64,000 nt of DNA from Saprospiraceae bacterium (GTDB lineage: Bacteria; Bacteroidota; Bacteroidia; Chitinophagales; Saprospiraceae). The stretch is from NCBI GenBank assembly GCA_016715465.1, contig JADKAA010000024.1, positions 1,488,001 to 1,552,000 of the forward strand, given 5' to 3'. This document shows, piece by piece, positions 54,301 to 63,191 of this stretch; the first letter of the stretch is position 1, and each line of letters starts with the position of its first letter. Position numbers and translations under genes: made by a program. The notes below the pieces were generated by a model. The model was not told the origin of the DNA. It searched no databases and was given only the letters and a program-made list of their open reading frames with translations.

Positions 54301-55328
54301 TGTGTACTATTTTGGTTCCAGGATAGGATAGGGTAAAGCGAATTATCATTGGATTCCATATCTTTTCTATTTAGTGCAATATGCGGGAGGTAGATTGTAT
54401 TGCTTTGCAAAATATGGAAGCCATGATAGCCAGGCGCATGCCAGTATGTTTTGACCAGGCCGTCGAAGTCATTTTTTTCAAAGACATAACTACCTTCCTC
54501 AGTATTGGCTGAGGCTGAAAAAAAGTCCTCATAGATATTCCATGTACCTTTTACCGGGTAAACTCGATTTGTTTTTTCCAGCCAAAGGGTGCCTTCCAAT
54601 TGGTTGGAAGTGTGATAAAATCCTAGTTCTCCCAATCTTAAACCTTCCTCATCGTAAAGTGAATAATGATATAAAGATGCCTGGTTGTAATTTATTTGGT
54701 TTGCCGATATGAAATGATAACCATGCGGGTCAAAATCGATGATCAATTTAAGCGACTTATTGGCATAGTTCATAGTAGTCGAGATGTTTGGATTTATTTG
54801 CTGATTTAAAGCAGGGACTACTTCATTATTGTGAACCTTTAGCATACTGTATCCGAGGGCATCGATTAAGAAACATAGCTGACCTATTTTTTCACCAGGT
54901 AAAATAGATTTCATATTCTGTGACAGTGTTTCGGTGATTTTTTTCTCATTATTTATCTTGCCATCGTATTTGCCTTTGTCATTTTTATTAAGTTCAATTA
55001 TATCTTCACCTTTAGAGCTATTTTTTACTTTAAACTTAGCCTCACTGCAGTCTTCCTTACAACTTATGGATGAAATGGGTTGGACAGGTACCCCCTGCAT
55101 ATTAATTTCATAACCAACAATGACACACTCTTTTGTTTTTTCATCGATCACCTTATAAAATTCGATCCAATATGCATAAGATTTACTTTTTTCATCCAAA
55201 CCAATGCCAACTCTTTTCACTGGCTTATCTGGAATTTTAATTCCTGGATCATTGCCAACTGGTGACACAATTTCTTCCGCTGTACTGGATTTTGAATTTG
55301 CTTCTGCCGACTTAAATGCTTCATGCAA
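51372..55328 (-). CDS. C-terminal part of a caspase-SprB giant (cadherin-like, SprB, barrel-like end)
   Basis: This ORF starts only at a TTG (55326-55328) but its frame is open upstream to about 55641, where it joins the caspase-like ORF after one base change. In order it contains the end of a coiled coil, a large unassigned region, one glycine-rich membrane-like segment (WWIPGIIGAGTGLYFIF) and a cadherin-like repeat (AIDDEVQLQCGETLTFDPLANDLG). An SprB-like repeat follows (HCGSHDGSILLTG ... NISNLPAGQYSVTL), then a second cadherin-like repeat (NDDKYEIKSGELYTGNVLTNDLG), another SprB-like repeat (CGASNGEVVATIFP) and a final 110 residues of alternating strands resembling part of an outer-membrane barrel. 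No standard T9SS tail is seen. Confidence 0.78.
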   Translation of the reverse strand: MHEAFKSAEANSKSSTAEEIVSPVGNDPGIKIPDKPVKRVGIGLDEKSKSYAYWIEFYKVIDEKTKECVIVGYEINMQGVPVQPISSISCKEDCSEAKFKVKNSSKGEDIIELNKNDKGKYDGKINNEKKITETLSQNMKSILPGEKIGQLCFLIDALGYSMLKVHNNEVVPALNQQINPNISTTMNYANKSLKLIIDFDPHGYHFISANQINYNQASLYHYSLYDEEGLRLGELGFYHTSNQLEGTLWLEKTNRVYPVKGTWNIYEDFFSASANTEEGSYVFEKNDFDGLVKTYWHAPGYHGFHILQSNTIYLPHIALNRKDMESNDNSLYPILSWNQNSTQLSDYEKSLLSGTRIIRTENISQTQKIIDLPYNSGSFTDFDVNPFVSYQYIISSSIKYNLDCGFPELSYPLYSYPEYYDWSTDSIAQNQNIDSTAIINLWNKLNLTSNEAKILHSKSKFPWWIPGIIGAGTGLYFIFDHKDIVETPPQAIDDEVQLQCGETLTFDPLANDLGEFLSVQSVTGTGSASVSIQNNKLVFSNLFNSQTTLTYTIKDKNGATSSAIISVSVILPNLNIQDISISAQSGDKLNGNIFSASSCLGCKVISLNSATSALITWAKDGSYEINVPVKDEFTTYTFEFFIQDQCAQNGRILLTISAKGTDCNITITSEIFSPHCGSHDGSILLTGFDVLTYNYQWNNGMTDYNISNLPAGQYSVTLTHMTKNCHAYYSVTLMEKFQKIITNVAVEPGNCYKSGKFIVNVNRLSSNTLTLLVTGSSGSFQFSSSNENIDIVNLIQNTGYPEPITGPYKVVIFDASLPSICRDSIETEIPIENLLIQANDDKYEIKSGELYTGNVLTNDLGVGLNVVSYSNNENGTLTIDKDGSFTFTTKPNITGQIKYLYEVTDTCAQISTASLVFTVSSEECNYQATFMVTPAFCGASNGEVVATIFPNEGNLQFTWSNGTEGLKLINVSTGDYTLTLYNPTLSCSQSFEIFVPEEQLLYVTNAQITQGTCQNPPEILLNLQAPISGILNIVVNGLNSQSAFQIIEGDVFISEYIDLYPGNWTITINDQGAGPGCAQTYTYELEPFSSLSISLVQIIPPSTPSSNNGVVILEISEGAAPITIFANSLLFPNRFPGLNTLKGFSVGLYNIVAIDNVGCKSNTLTIEFQTLLNSEKPQLSYSPATWIPVKIPGSAEKGNDVSNFKNTSATFLNLSIIENNIALSGGLGTVSTYRLINGNQELRQGSFVSFFLGKSISLGESNINLGIRDTYVSSGINQHYNYMSLQFDWMMHFTKNIQFQCGASYLLLINFYMYTMAW

Positions 55329-55624
55329 TATGAGTTCAGCGACAGGCGCAACTGTAAAAAGATCTTTTATGTCCGCTATTGATTTTTTGAGTTCTTCAAT
55401 CTTCTTATTTAATTCTTCGATTTTTTTGCCTATTTCTTCGATCTTTGGTTTTATTTCTTCTATTTTGTTTCCAAGGCCATCTGTAATATCCTTGATCTTG
55501 CCTTTGGCAGTGTCATTTACTTTTTTATCCGTGGGTGAAGTAGTGATTTTGTCAGCCTTTAATTTTTCATTAATTTCTTTCGATTTGTCATTCCTAGCCT
55601 TTTCATTTTGTTTTATGGCGTCGT

Positions 55625-56812
55625 TTATCGCCTCATTTTTTTCTTAAATTCATCTTTAATACTGTCTGTTTTGGTTTTTAATTCTTTGCTTAAATCACTT
55701 ATCTTATCCGTCTTTTCCTTTGAACTAAGTTTCTTGTCTTTTTTTATTTCATCTGCTGCTTTATTGGCGTCTGCTGTTGCATCCTTAAGATCTTTTGTTT
55801 TTGTTTTTCCAAGTTCGACTTGATCCTTTTTAAGCTGATCATATTCGTCCTTTAATTTATTAATATTATCAATATCATTGGAAATACCCTTGTATTTTTC
55901 CAACTTTTCCTCGTTTGTTTTTTTCTCCTTTTCCAACTCTTTGAGACTGTCCTTATTTTTTTGTAATTCTGCATTTAATGCATCAATTTGTTTTTGGATT
56001 TCAGCGCGCTTTGCGGCATTTTCCGCATTATTTGCCTCGGCTTGTTTTTTAAGTTCTTCCGCTTTGTTTTTAATTTGTTCCATGACGTTTGGGTCGCCGA
56101 TAATTTTGTAATAGTCTTTGAGGAATTCGACCATAAAGAAATAATATTGGGCCGATGCGTCAGCAGGCTTCGAAAAATAGCTTTTTTCATTCCATTTAGA
56201 TGAAGAAAGGCCTATACGCAGTAGATTTTTGTTTTGCAAATTCTCCAGGACGCCGTTGGTCATTGCTGATGCATAACAATGGTTATCGACCAACTTAACA
56301 TACTTTTTGCATTTATCAATGATGGCAGCAACCTCAGCAGCGGTAATGAAATCACTATTTTGTGTTTTGTTTGTGTTATCTACCCACATGCCGCCATCAG
56401 TATTTTTTTTTGGTGCTCCATTGATTCCATCTCCTCCCATACCGTGACCAATGAAAAAAAGTATCACATTTTGACATTCTTGTTTGCACAATGCCGTTTC
56501 AAATTCTTTAAGCAATTCAGCTTTATTTTTATAAAGTGTTGGTTTCATCTTACTCTTATTGGTTTTGGAAGGTGCCAATCTGGTTACTTTGGCACCACCT
56601 GGAAGTTTTGACATTGCTGTCTCGACTACATCTGCGGTATTGGATGCAAAGGATTCATTACCATCTTCATAACCCTGAATTATGATAACGCATTCCTGTG
56701 CGTAAAATATTTGACAGTGTATTGTGAATATAAATATTGGAATTAGGGTGTGAATTATTTTCCTTAATAATTTATTTTGCTTTGCTTTTATACTTGTAAA
56801 TTGAGCTTCCAT
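55625..56812 (-). CDS. Caspase-like (C14/C13-type) peptidase with coiled coil, N-terminal part of a split gene
   Basis: From ATG 56812 this encodes 395 residues; a TTG 36 nt upstream is less likely. A signal peptide (IIHTLIPIFIFTIHC, ending IFYAQ) is followed by a caspase-type domain: strand CVIIIQGYED, catalytic His123 in LFFIGHGMGG and catalytic Cys179 in LVDNHCYASAM. After residue 245 comes a long coiled coil rich in Lys, Glu and Ala. The stop at 55625 follows a run of seven T (55636-55642; A on the coding strand); one more A would fuse it to the downstream ORF, giving about 1813 residues. Exported caspase-like proteins of this form are not assigned a pathway. Confidence 0.8.
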   Translation of the reverse strand: MEAQFTSIKAKQNKLLRKIIHTLIPIFIFTIHCQIFYAQECVIIIQGYEDGNESFASNTADVVETAMSKLPGGAKVTRLAPSKTNKSKMKPTLYKNKAELLKEFETALCKQECQNVILFFIGHGMGGDGINGAPKKNTDGGMWVDNTNKTQNSDFITAAEVAAIIDKCKKYVKLVDNHCYASAMTNGVLENLQNKNLLRIGLSSSKWNEKSYFSKPADASAQYYFFMVEFLKDYYKIIGDPNVMEQIKNKAEELKKQAEANNAENAAKRAEIQKQIDALNAELQKNKDSLKELEKEKKTNEEKLEKYKGISNDIDNINKLKDEYDQLKKDQVELGKTKTKDLKDATADANKAADEIKKDKKLSSKEKTDKISDLSKELKTKTDSIKDEFKKKMRR

Positions 56813-57875
56813 GATGACAGTTTTGTGAAAAATGAATCTAAAATACAATTACTAATCTTGGCTTACTATTTTCAAAACATTCAGGAGATTTTGAGTTTAA
56901 ATTTGATCGGTATTTTGGAACATCGGCAGTGTTAAAATGCAAAGTAAATCTGGAATACAAATCTTTCTATCCTAAACCAATAGAATATACAAGTGAGATA
57001 GTTCATCATTGTCCATACCTGAAAGAATGTGTCCTCCATACCATCCAGGCACTTTTAAAAATTTATATTCCATCAGGGGTTTAAGAACTCCTGACTTTTC
57101 CAGCTCCCCGTTATACGCTCTTGCTCTTGAACTCTAATTTCTTCTTTGAAAAGTGGTCGCTTTTGACCATCTTGCTAATGAGACAAATAACTAAATATGC
57201 GCGAAGGACTGTTGTATTTTAGAGCGGAAAGAAGAAATTTGAACTAAATTGTGTTTAAAATATAGGACGCTGCATTTAATTGCAAACAATATAATATATG
57301 TAGCAGATATATTTGTTTTAGTCCAGAGCATAACAAATATAATTACGTATGGTGTTAGACAAAGTTAGGTTAAAATCTTTGATTTATATAAAATAAGTGA
57401 AAATATTTCTATTTCCTTCTTGCAGATTTGAGAAGAGGTAAATTCTCAGAGTGTAATTATAAAAAAATGAATAGGTTTCTGTGATAATTTTTCAACAAAG
57501 TTGCCTGAAAGTATTTTGGCTTTTACTTGTAAGGTTTGTAGTTTGTGGATGATGTCAATTTTCAAAATATTCACAATCCGTATATATTGCTAGTTCTGAT
57601 GGGATCAAATAATGTTGATTTAATTTTCATTTTAACGTTAGCATCCACCGGAAATGCTGTTGAGGATATGCAGATAATAGGTAAAAAGGTTTAAGAATGC
57701 TTCTATGAGAATGTTCAATTTACGAACGATCAACCTATCCAACCGGGCTGTTTTTGTGTACAAATTGGGAAAATAAGCTGTTGACAGATGGTTGATTTAT
57801 CTCTGAAGGATTTGTGATGAACATCACACAACTCCTGAGACTAAATTACAATTTTAATTTACTATTGCATTTAGA
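56813..57875. other. Long AT-rich gap without a recognisable gene
   Basis: About 1060 nt between the caspase-like gene start and the FabH-like gene end hold no ORF of note on either strand. There is one 15-nt string (ACAAAGTTAGGTTAA at about 57359) that recurs upstream of the response regulator at about 59088. Otherwise I see neither structured RNA nor mobile-element ends. Confidence 0.5.
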
Positions 57876-58967
57876 TTATGCATTGGGCATTTTGTACACA
57901 AAGGCATTGATGTGCATGCCTGCGCCTACTGACGCAAAAAGTAAAAGGTCGCCTGGATTGATGCGGTGTTCGTCCAGTTTGTGTTGCAGGATGAGGTCCA
58001 GCAAAGTGGGCAAGGTGGCGACTGACGAATTTCCCAGCCATGAAATGGACATGGGCATGATGTAGTCGGGAATTGGTTGCCCTTCATAAAGGGAATACAA
58101 TCTTTCCAGGATGGCTTCATCCATTTTGGCATTAGCCTGATGGATGAGGATTTTTTTGACATCTCCAATGGGCACTTGGCATTTTTCCAGGCAGGCCTTC
58201 ATGGCGGTGGGCACGGTTTCCAGGGCATATTGGTACAATTTCCTGCCGCTCATTTTCAGATAAATTTCACTTTTTTCATCATCATCGGGACGGTAGGATT
58301 TTCCCATATGAAGCAACGAAGCGTGGGTGTAGGTGTCTGACCTCGTAATGTGTCCCAGGATGCCAAGAGGTGTATCACTTTCTATGCCCTGAAGTACAAC
58401 GGCTCCCGCTCCATCTGCATAAAGCATGCTGTCCCGGTCATGGGGATCTGAAACGCGGGATAGGACGTCGGCTCCAATGACCAGGATATTTTTCACATCT
58501 CCTGATTTTAGAAAATAATCAGCCTGGATGACGGCTTGCAGCCAACCCGGACAGCCAAAGGGCAGGTCATAGGCCACACAAAATGGGTTTTTTATTTTTA
58601 ATATTTGCTTTACCCGTGCCGCCAGACAAGGCACCAGATCGGTTCGTTTGTTGTTCGCAGCCACGTCCCCGAAGTTGTGGGCTACGATGATGTAGTCAAG
58701 TAACTCGCGGTCAATACCAGCGTTTTCCAGAGCAGCTTCTCCGGCCATGGCAGCAATGTCGGAGGTTAAAAGGTCATCTGTGACGTACCTACGTTCTGCA
58801 ATGGTGGTTATTTCGAGAAACTTGTCGACGATTTCTTTACCCGACTTGTTTATCCTGGTACCATTGGCTTCGTAGAAGGTATGGGATGCAAAGTCCTCAT
58901 TGGAGACAACACGGGTGGGTATATAACTTCCTGTGCCGATGATGGTGCTGTATGTTGGTTTTGTCAA
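57876..58967 (-). CDS. 3-oxoacyl-ACP synthase III (FabH-like) family protein
   Basis: KAS III enzymes condense an acyl-CoA with malonyl-ACP. The protein (about 363 residues) has the active Cys in PFGCPGW, the His in ILIHQANAKMDEA and the Asn in GNSSVATL, the complete Cys-His-Asn triad. It is longer than FabH (about 320) and shares the YSTIIGTGSYIP opening of secondary KAS III-like proteins. No ATG is available near the start; TTG at 58967 or 58973 is needed and an in-frame TAA at 58980-58982 excludes anything further upstream. It stands alone, so its acyl substrate is unclear. A truncated copy of its 3' end lies at 50410-50523. Confidence 0.92.
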   Translation of the reverse strand: MTKPTYSTIIGTGSYIPTRVVSNEDFASHTFYEANGTRINKSGKEIVDKFLEITTIAERRYVTDDLLTSDIAAMAGEAALENAGIDRELLDYIIVAHNFGDVAANNKRTDLVPCLAARVKQILKIKNPFCVAYDLPFGCPGWLQAVIQADYFLKSGDVKNILVIGADVLSRVSDPHDRDSMLYADGAGAVVLQGIESDTPLGILGHITRSDTYTHASLLHMGKSYRPDDDEKSEIYLKMSGRKLYQYALETVPTAMKACLEKCQVPIGDVKKILIHQANAKMDEAILERLYSLYEGQPIPDYIMPMSISWLGNSSVATLPTLLDLILQHKLDEHRINPGDLLLFASVGAGMHINAFVYKMPNA

Positions 58968-58970
58968 TGT

Positions 58971-59017
58971 CAAAAATATTTAAAGGGGAAAAACAAGCTT
59001 GGTGGTTCACAAAGATA
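58971..59017 (-). promoter_or_regulatory. Two -7 boxes upstream of the FabH-like gene
   Basis: On the minus strand TATTTTTG (58971-58978) ends 3 nt before the TTG at 58967, and TATCTTTG (59010-59017) lies 42 nt before it. Both match TAnnTTTG. The first would give a leaderless mRNA and the second a normal leader. Confidence 0.38.
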
Positions 59018-59432
59018 CAAAGCAAAATGAAATTGTGCCTGGTTACATTCATACACTATGTCGTTACAAATCAAATTATGTTACACTACAAAGTTAGGTT
59101 AATTATAGTCAGCCTGTTATGATATATATCACAAAGTCTTACGACTTATAAAGAGTGTATTTATGACTTAAGTTTCAGGTAATCAAATAAATAGATTGTA
59201 TTTATTTACAGATTTCAAAATGACCGGAAGGTATGGGAATGATGGATGGCCTCATTTTTAAAAGAAATAGTTACTTTATCAATTAAACCAAATTATAAAA
59301 TTCAAGTTCAGACGGGTATGAATTGTTCAATTTGGGTAAATTGGACAGTTTTGAGTACTTACATAGCTGTATTTTATTTTAAGACAAGATATATAGGGCT
59401 TTAACCTTATTTTTTTTAGCGGGTGATCTTAT
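59018..59432. other. Intergenic region between FabH-like and response regulator genes
   Basis: This AT-rich region has the 12-bp palindrome TGATATATATCA at 59120-59131 and, directly after it, a small hairpin (AAGTC/GACTT, 59134-59147). Either might be an operator for the response regulator, but nothing shows that. It also carries the second copy of ACAAAGTTAGGTTAA. No gene is evident. Confidence 0.4.
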
Positions 59433-59440
59433 TACTTTTG
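59433..59440 (+). promoter_or_regulatory. -7 box for the response regulator
   Basis: TACTTTTG matches TAnnTTTG and lies 14 nt before the ATG. A T-run (59410-59417) is at roughly the -33 distance. Confidence 0.42.
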
Positions 59441-59454
59441 TATAAATTGCCGAC

Positions 59455-60093
59455 ATGATCAGGGTTTCCATTGTTGAGAATGATGAGTTTTTGTTAAATA
59501 CTTTGGGTTTGGTCATTGGAGATGAGCCGGACATGGACGTGGTGGGTTTATTTAACCATGGGGAGGATGCAATTAAGTCCTTACCAAACCTTGTTCCAAA
59601 CATTGTATTGATGGATTTGGATCTGGGGGCCAATCGCATGAATGGAATAGAATGCATTGACCAACTAAGACATTCGATACCTATGGTTCAAATCATGGTA
59701 TTGACCATATACGAAGACCACGATAAAGTTTTTAAAGCACTTTCTGTAGGCGCGCTCGGCTATTTGTTAAAATCATCAGGAAAGGAAAAAATCATTGAAG
59801 CCATCAGGGAGATGAATGAAGGTGGATCACCCATTACTCCTGTCATTGCCCGAAAAATTGCCGAATCTTTCAATAAGCAAAATACCGGTGATATTGTCAA
59901 CCCCCATGCAGATAAACTTTCGGATCGTGAGAAAGAAGTGCTGGCATTGATCTCCAAGGGAAAGGTGGAAAAGGAGGTAGCCGCAGATCTTTTTATCAGC
60001 ATTAAGACGGTGAAGGCGCACATTGCAAACATTTACGCCAAACTACAGGTACATTCGAGGGTCGAAGCCTTAAATAAATACTACAGCCGTTAG
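59455..60093 (+). CDS. LuxR/NarL-type response regulator
   Basis: This 212-residue protein has a receiver domain with the phospho-acceptor Asp54 (NIVLMDLDLG), acidic residues near 8-10 and the later Lys motif (YLLKSSGKEK). A C-terminal LuxR helix-turn-helix follows (LSDREKEVLALISKGKVEKEVAADLFISIKTVKAH). It is predicted to activate transcription when phosphorylated. The likely partner kinase is the convergent gene at 60090-63191; the two stop codons overlap, so they are transcribed towards each other. Confidence 0.94.
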   Translation: MIRVSIVENDEFLLNTLGLVIGDEPDMDVVGLFNHGEDAIKSLPNLVPNIVLMDLDLGANRMNGIECIDQLRHSIPMVQIMVLTIYEDHDKVFKALSVGALGYLLKSSGKEKIIEAIREMNEGGSPITPVIARKIAESFNKQNTGDIVNPHADKLSDREKEVLALISKGKVEKEVAADLFISIKTVKAHIANIYAKLQVHSRVEALNKYYSR

Positions 60094-63000
60094 GTAGAAA
60101 AACGGAGGATAACGGCTGTGCCATCGTTCCCGGATGTTATTATTGCTTGCCCACCGATGTCTTTCATTCTGTATTCCATATTTTTCAAACCACTGCCTGC
60201 AGTCATTATATTTTCGGCATCAAAGCCTGATCCATTGTCTCTGAGGGTCAACTCCAGTTCATTCTCAGATCGATGAAAGGTGATGGTGATTATGGATGCA
60301 TTGGCGTGTTTTATCGTATTGTTGGTGGCTTCCTTCAGCGTGAGGTACACATTTTTAGTTTGTTCCGGGCGCAAAATGATGTCATTATTTTTATCAATTT
60401 CATCGATGTGTAAAACCATGTTTTTGAGTTCAATCTTCTCCTTAAATGCTTTTTTCAGGAAAAGCAGAATGGAGGAAACTGAGGAAGCTTCGCCTTCATT
60501 GGACCAGATGATTTCTTTGATTTTTTGGTTGAGGTCGGCGCTGGTTTGCACGATCCTGTCAATCTCGGAGGATATTTCAGGATATTTGACAGACAGTGAT
60601 TTTTTAAGATAATCCGAATACAGGTGGATGGCCGACATGCCGGAGCCGAGGTCGTCGTGCATATCGCGGGCGATCCGTTTCCTTTCCATGCTGATGGCCA
60701 GTTTTTTTTCAATGTCAACCCGTTGTTTTTCCATCAGGAAGCGGGTTCTTAGGTTAAATAAATACCAGATCAATGAAACAGATACGCCCAAAATTAATAA
60801 ACGGAACCACAGTGTCTGATACCAGGGTGGCAGAATGGTGAGTATGAGAGGGTGTTTCATCTCATGATAGGAGTACCCACTGTCGGTGCTGGCTTTGACG
60901 CGGAGAGTGTAAGTCCCTGGAGGGATTCGGGTGTAAGTGGCCAGGTTTGAAGTGCCATTGTCTATCCAGGATTTATCGAATCCCTCCAGTTTATATTGGT
61001 ATGCTGTTTTATCCGGATTCTTTGAATCTCGATTGCCAAATTCGAAGGTAAGGTGGTCCTGGTCAAATGCAAGGGTTAAAAATTTTGTCAATTCCGGATA
61101 AAGGGATAGCATATTTCCCTTTTTGATTTCAATCGATTTATTGAGCAGCTTTATGTCAGAAATAAATGGGTGGCTGTAATTTTTTGCCGGCGTAAGCAAA
61201 GTGTCAGGATGAAATATACAATATCCGGCTTTTGTGCCTAAGATTATTTCACCTGAAGATAGCAGTGCGGAACCTTCAAAGGTTAAATCATTGGAAGGAA
61301 GTCCGTCTTCCTGCTTAAATGTTCTAAAGGTTTTGGAGCCTGATAGCATTACCGAAACACCGTCTGAAGTTGGGCACCAAATGTTATCTTTTTTGTCTGC
61401 CACGATATGATATACATTATTCGAAGAAAGTCCATCCAAAGATGAATAACAACTCATGTGCTCGTCAACGGGGTCAAAGTGAATAATGCCTGATCCATAT
61501 GCAGAAAGCCATAGTTTACCTTTGCTGTCTTCACAAATACCAGAGATGGTGGCTTGACATAATTTGCCATTATCAGGGTTGTACTGCTCAAAAGAAAATG
61601 GTTCTTTCTCATTGGGTTTGTATTTAACCATACCTTTATCAAAGAACGTAATCCATATTTCCTTATTCCTGGCTTCAAATATAGAGTTGATCGCATATCC
61701 GGATATTTTGTTTTTAGGAATGACAGTTAATCTTCCCTCCCTATCTATTGTATATAGGCCCTTGTCATAGGTGCCAAACCATAAATTTCCTGCATGATCT
61801 TTCAAAACTGACCGATGATTCACACTGGCCAATGAAGGGTAAAACGGTGGAGAAAACTCTTTTTCCACTTGAAATCTATCCCCTTTTTTATGGAATAAAA
61901 GGGTACCCCTGTCAAGTGTGGGTGCATAAAACGACTTTTGATCTGCCTTATGAATTGCAGCGGCGGGACTATGGGTATAAATTATTTCATTTGCGTTTTT
62001 TATATTTTTAGGAGTATAGATGTAGAATCCTTCTTTAAAGGTCAGAAAGATACTGTCGGCTGAAAATTCTTTAATGGGCATGGCCCATGCGTAAGGATTT
62101 AGTCCGTTTGGGGTGGTTATGGTTTTGATTTTCATTACTGAATTGTCCACAGTGAAGATGCCTTCAAAGGAGGCTATGTAGATCAAATTGTTTTTGACTT
62201 CTGTTATATCTCTTATCGATTTTTTGAGTGGTTTTTGATCGGCCGACTTTACAGATTTTACCACATTTGGACCGATGTCCCATACAAATAAGCCCTGATC
62301 TTCAGTGCCGAGCCATAGCTTGTTTTGTTTATCCAGGAACAAGCAAGTTATGTTCAAACGACGCAATTGCTGAGGTATGACCCATTGCGGGTCACTTGAA
62401 ATGAGGCCATTTGCCGTCGAGAAGAACAGTTTGTCCTGAATATAGACCACCTGGATCGCTGCATCGGGAATGTTACTTGAATGCGGCGTAAGCAATTTAT
62501 TTTTGTATTTGAAGGCGTGGTTTTTTCCATCACTTCTCAGGTAAACAAAACTGTCTTTGGTTATGCCAGTCAACTTGCAATAAGGCAAGTCTATGAAATA
62601 CGAACTTTGACCTGATAAGTCATAGTGAAATACACCTAGTCCACCGGTAAATAAGAGGACTTCTTTACCCAATATGGTGACAGTAGAGCTTGCTCCATTT
62701 TTATTTGTATTAAATCTCAACCTGGAAATCGATCCATCATTTATATCTATCTTATTGATGATGTTGCTTTTGCCCCACGTTGCCAGATACAATTTTTGCT
62801 TGTATTCCAGAATGTCATAAATAAAATTGTGGTGAATAGAGTTTGTATCTGCCGGATTATAGGCGTAAGTAATGATCCTGTTGCCATCATACCGGTTCAG
62901 GCCTTTGGATGAGGAGAACCAAATCGCTCCATGGCTGTCTTCCATGATGCTGAAACAAACCCCAATCTCATTTATGTTTTTTCCTGAGAGTGGTTTGTAA

Positions 63001-63191
63001 TTCAATTCCTGGGCTTTAATCAAAACAGTCGAATATGTTAAAATCAAAAAAAGGGGTAAGCTTAAATTCTTGAAAAAGTTTATTTGAAGTGGCTGTAAAT
63101 AAAGGGATAGGACTTCGGCATATTTTATAAAGTAAGTAATTAGGTGTTTTTTTATTGATCCAGTATAATGAAGTAGGTTGTGTGATTTCAT
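60090..63191 (-). CDS. Propeller (Reg_prop/Y_Y_Y) sensor histidine kinase
   Basis: This 1033-residue protein has an N-terminal membrane/signal region (LPLFLILTYSTVLIKAQ) and a periplasmic two-component-propeller of repeats such as GAIWFSSSKGLNRYDG, KLWLGTEDQGLFVWD and NLWFGTYDKGLYTID. A Y_Y_Y domain follows (IPPGTYTLRVKAS), then a transmembrane helix (FRLLILGVSVSLIWYLF), a HisKA_3 domain (RKRIARDMHDDLG, phosphorylated His845) and a HATPase domain (RDNGSGFD). This architecture, without its own receiver, senses extracellular nutrients or polymers. It is convergent with the response regulator and shares its stop region. Confidence 0.94.
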   Translation of the reverse strand: MKSHNLLHYTGSIKKHLITYFIKYAEVLSLYLQPLQINFFKNLSLPLFLILTYSTVLIKAQELNYKPLSGKNINEIGVCFSIMEDSHGAIWFSSSKGLNRYDGNRIITYAYNPADTNSIHHNFIYDILEYKQKLYLATWGKSNIINKIDINDGSISRLRFNTNKNGASSTVTILGKEVLLFTGGLGVFHYDLSGQSSYFIDLPYCKLTGITKDSFVYLRSDGKNHAFKYKNKLLTPHSSNIPDAAIQVVYIQDKLFFSTANGLISSDPQWVIPQQLRRLNITCLFLDKQNKLWLGTEDQGLFVWDIGPNVVKSVKSADQKPLKKSIRDITEVKNNLIYIASFEGIFTVDNSVMKIKTITTPNGLNPYAWAMPIKEFSADSIFLTFKEGFYIYTPKNIKNANEIIYTHSPAAAIHKADQKSFYAPTLDRGTLLFHKKGDRFQVEKEFSPPFYPSLASVNHRSVLKDHAGNLWFGTYDKGLYTIDREGRLTVIPKNKISGYAINSIFEARNKEIWITFFDKGMVKYKPNEKEPFSFEQYNPDNGKLCQATISGICEDSKGKLWLSAYGSGIIHFDPVDEHMSCYSSLDGLSSNNVYHIVADKKDNIWCPTSDGVSVMLSGSKTFRTFKQEDGLPSNDLTFEGSALLSSGEIILGTKAGYCIFHPDTLLTPAKNYSHPFISDIKLLNKSIEIKKGNMLSLYPELTKFLTLAFDQDHLTFEFGNRDSKNPDKTAYQYKLEGFDKSWIDNGTSNLATYTRIPPGTYTLRVKASTDSGYSYHEMKHPLILTILPPWYQTLWFRLLILGVSVSLIWYLFNLRTRFLMEKQRVDIEKKLAISMERKRIARDMHDDLGSGMSAIHLYSDYLKKSLSVKYPEISSEIDRIVQTSADLNQKIKEIIWSNEGEASSVSSILLFLKKAFKEKIELKNMVLHIDEIDKNNDIILRPEQTKNVYLTLKEATNNTIKHANASIITITFHRSENELELTLRDNGSGFDAENIMTAGSGLKNMEYRMKDIGGQAIITSGNDGTAVILRFST

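Noticed and set aside
55625..55645. Programmed -1 frameshift joining the caspase and SprB parts
   Set aside because: The A7 run could slip, but three other genes in the window also break at homopolymers, so an error or simple mutation is more economical. No stimulatory structure is evident downstream.
57814..58065. An 83-codon plus-strand ORF at the end of the FabH-like gene
   Set aside because: It is the mirror frame of the conserved C-terminus of the ketosynthase, which is strongly supported on the minus strand.
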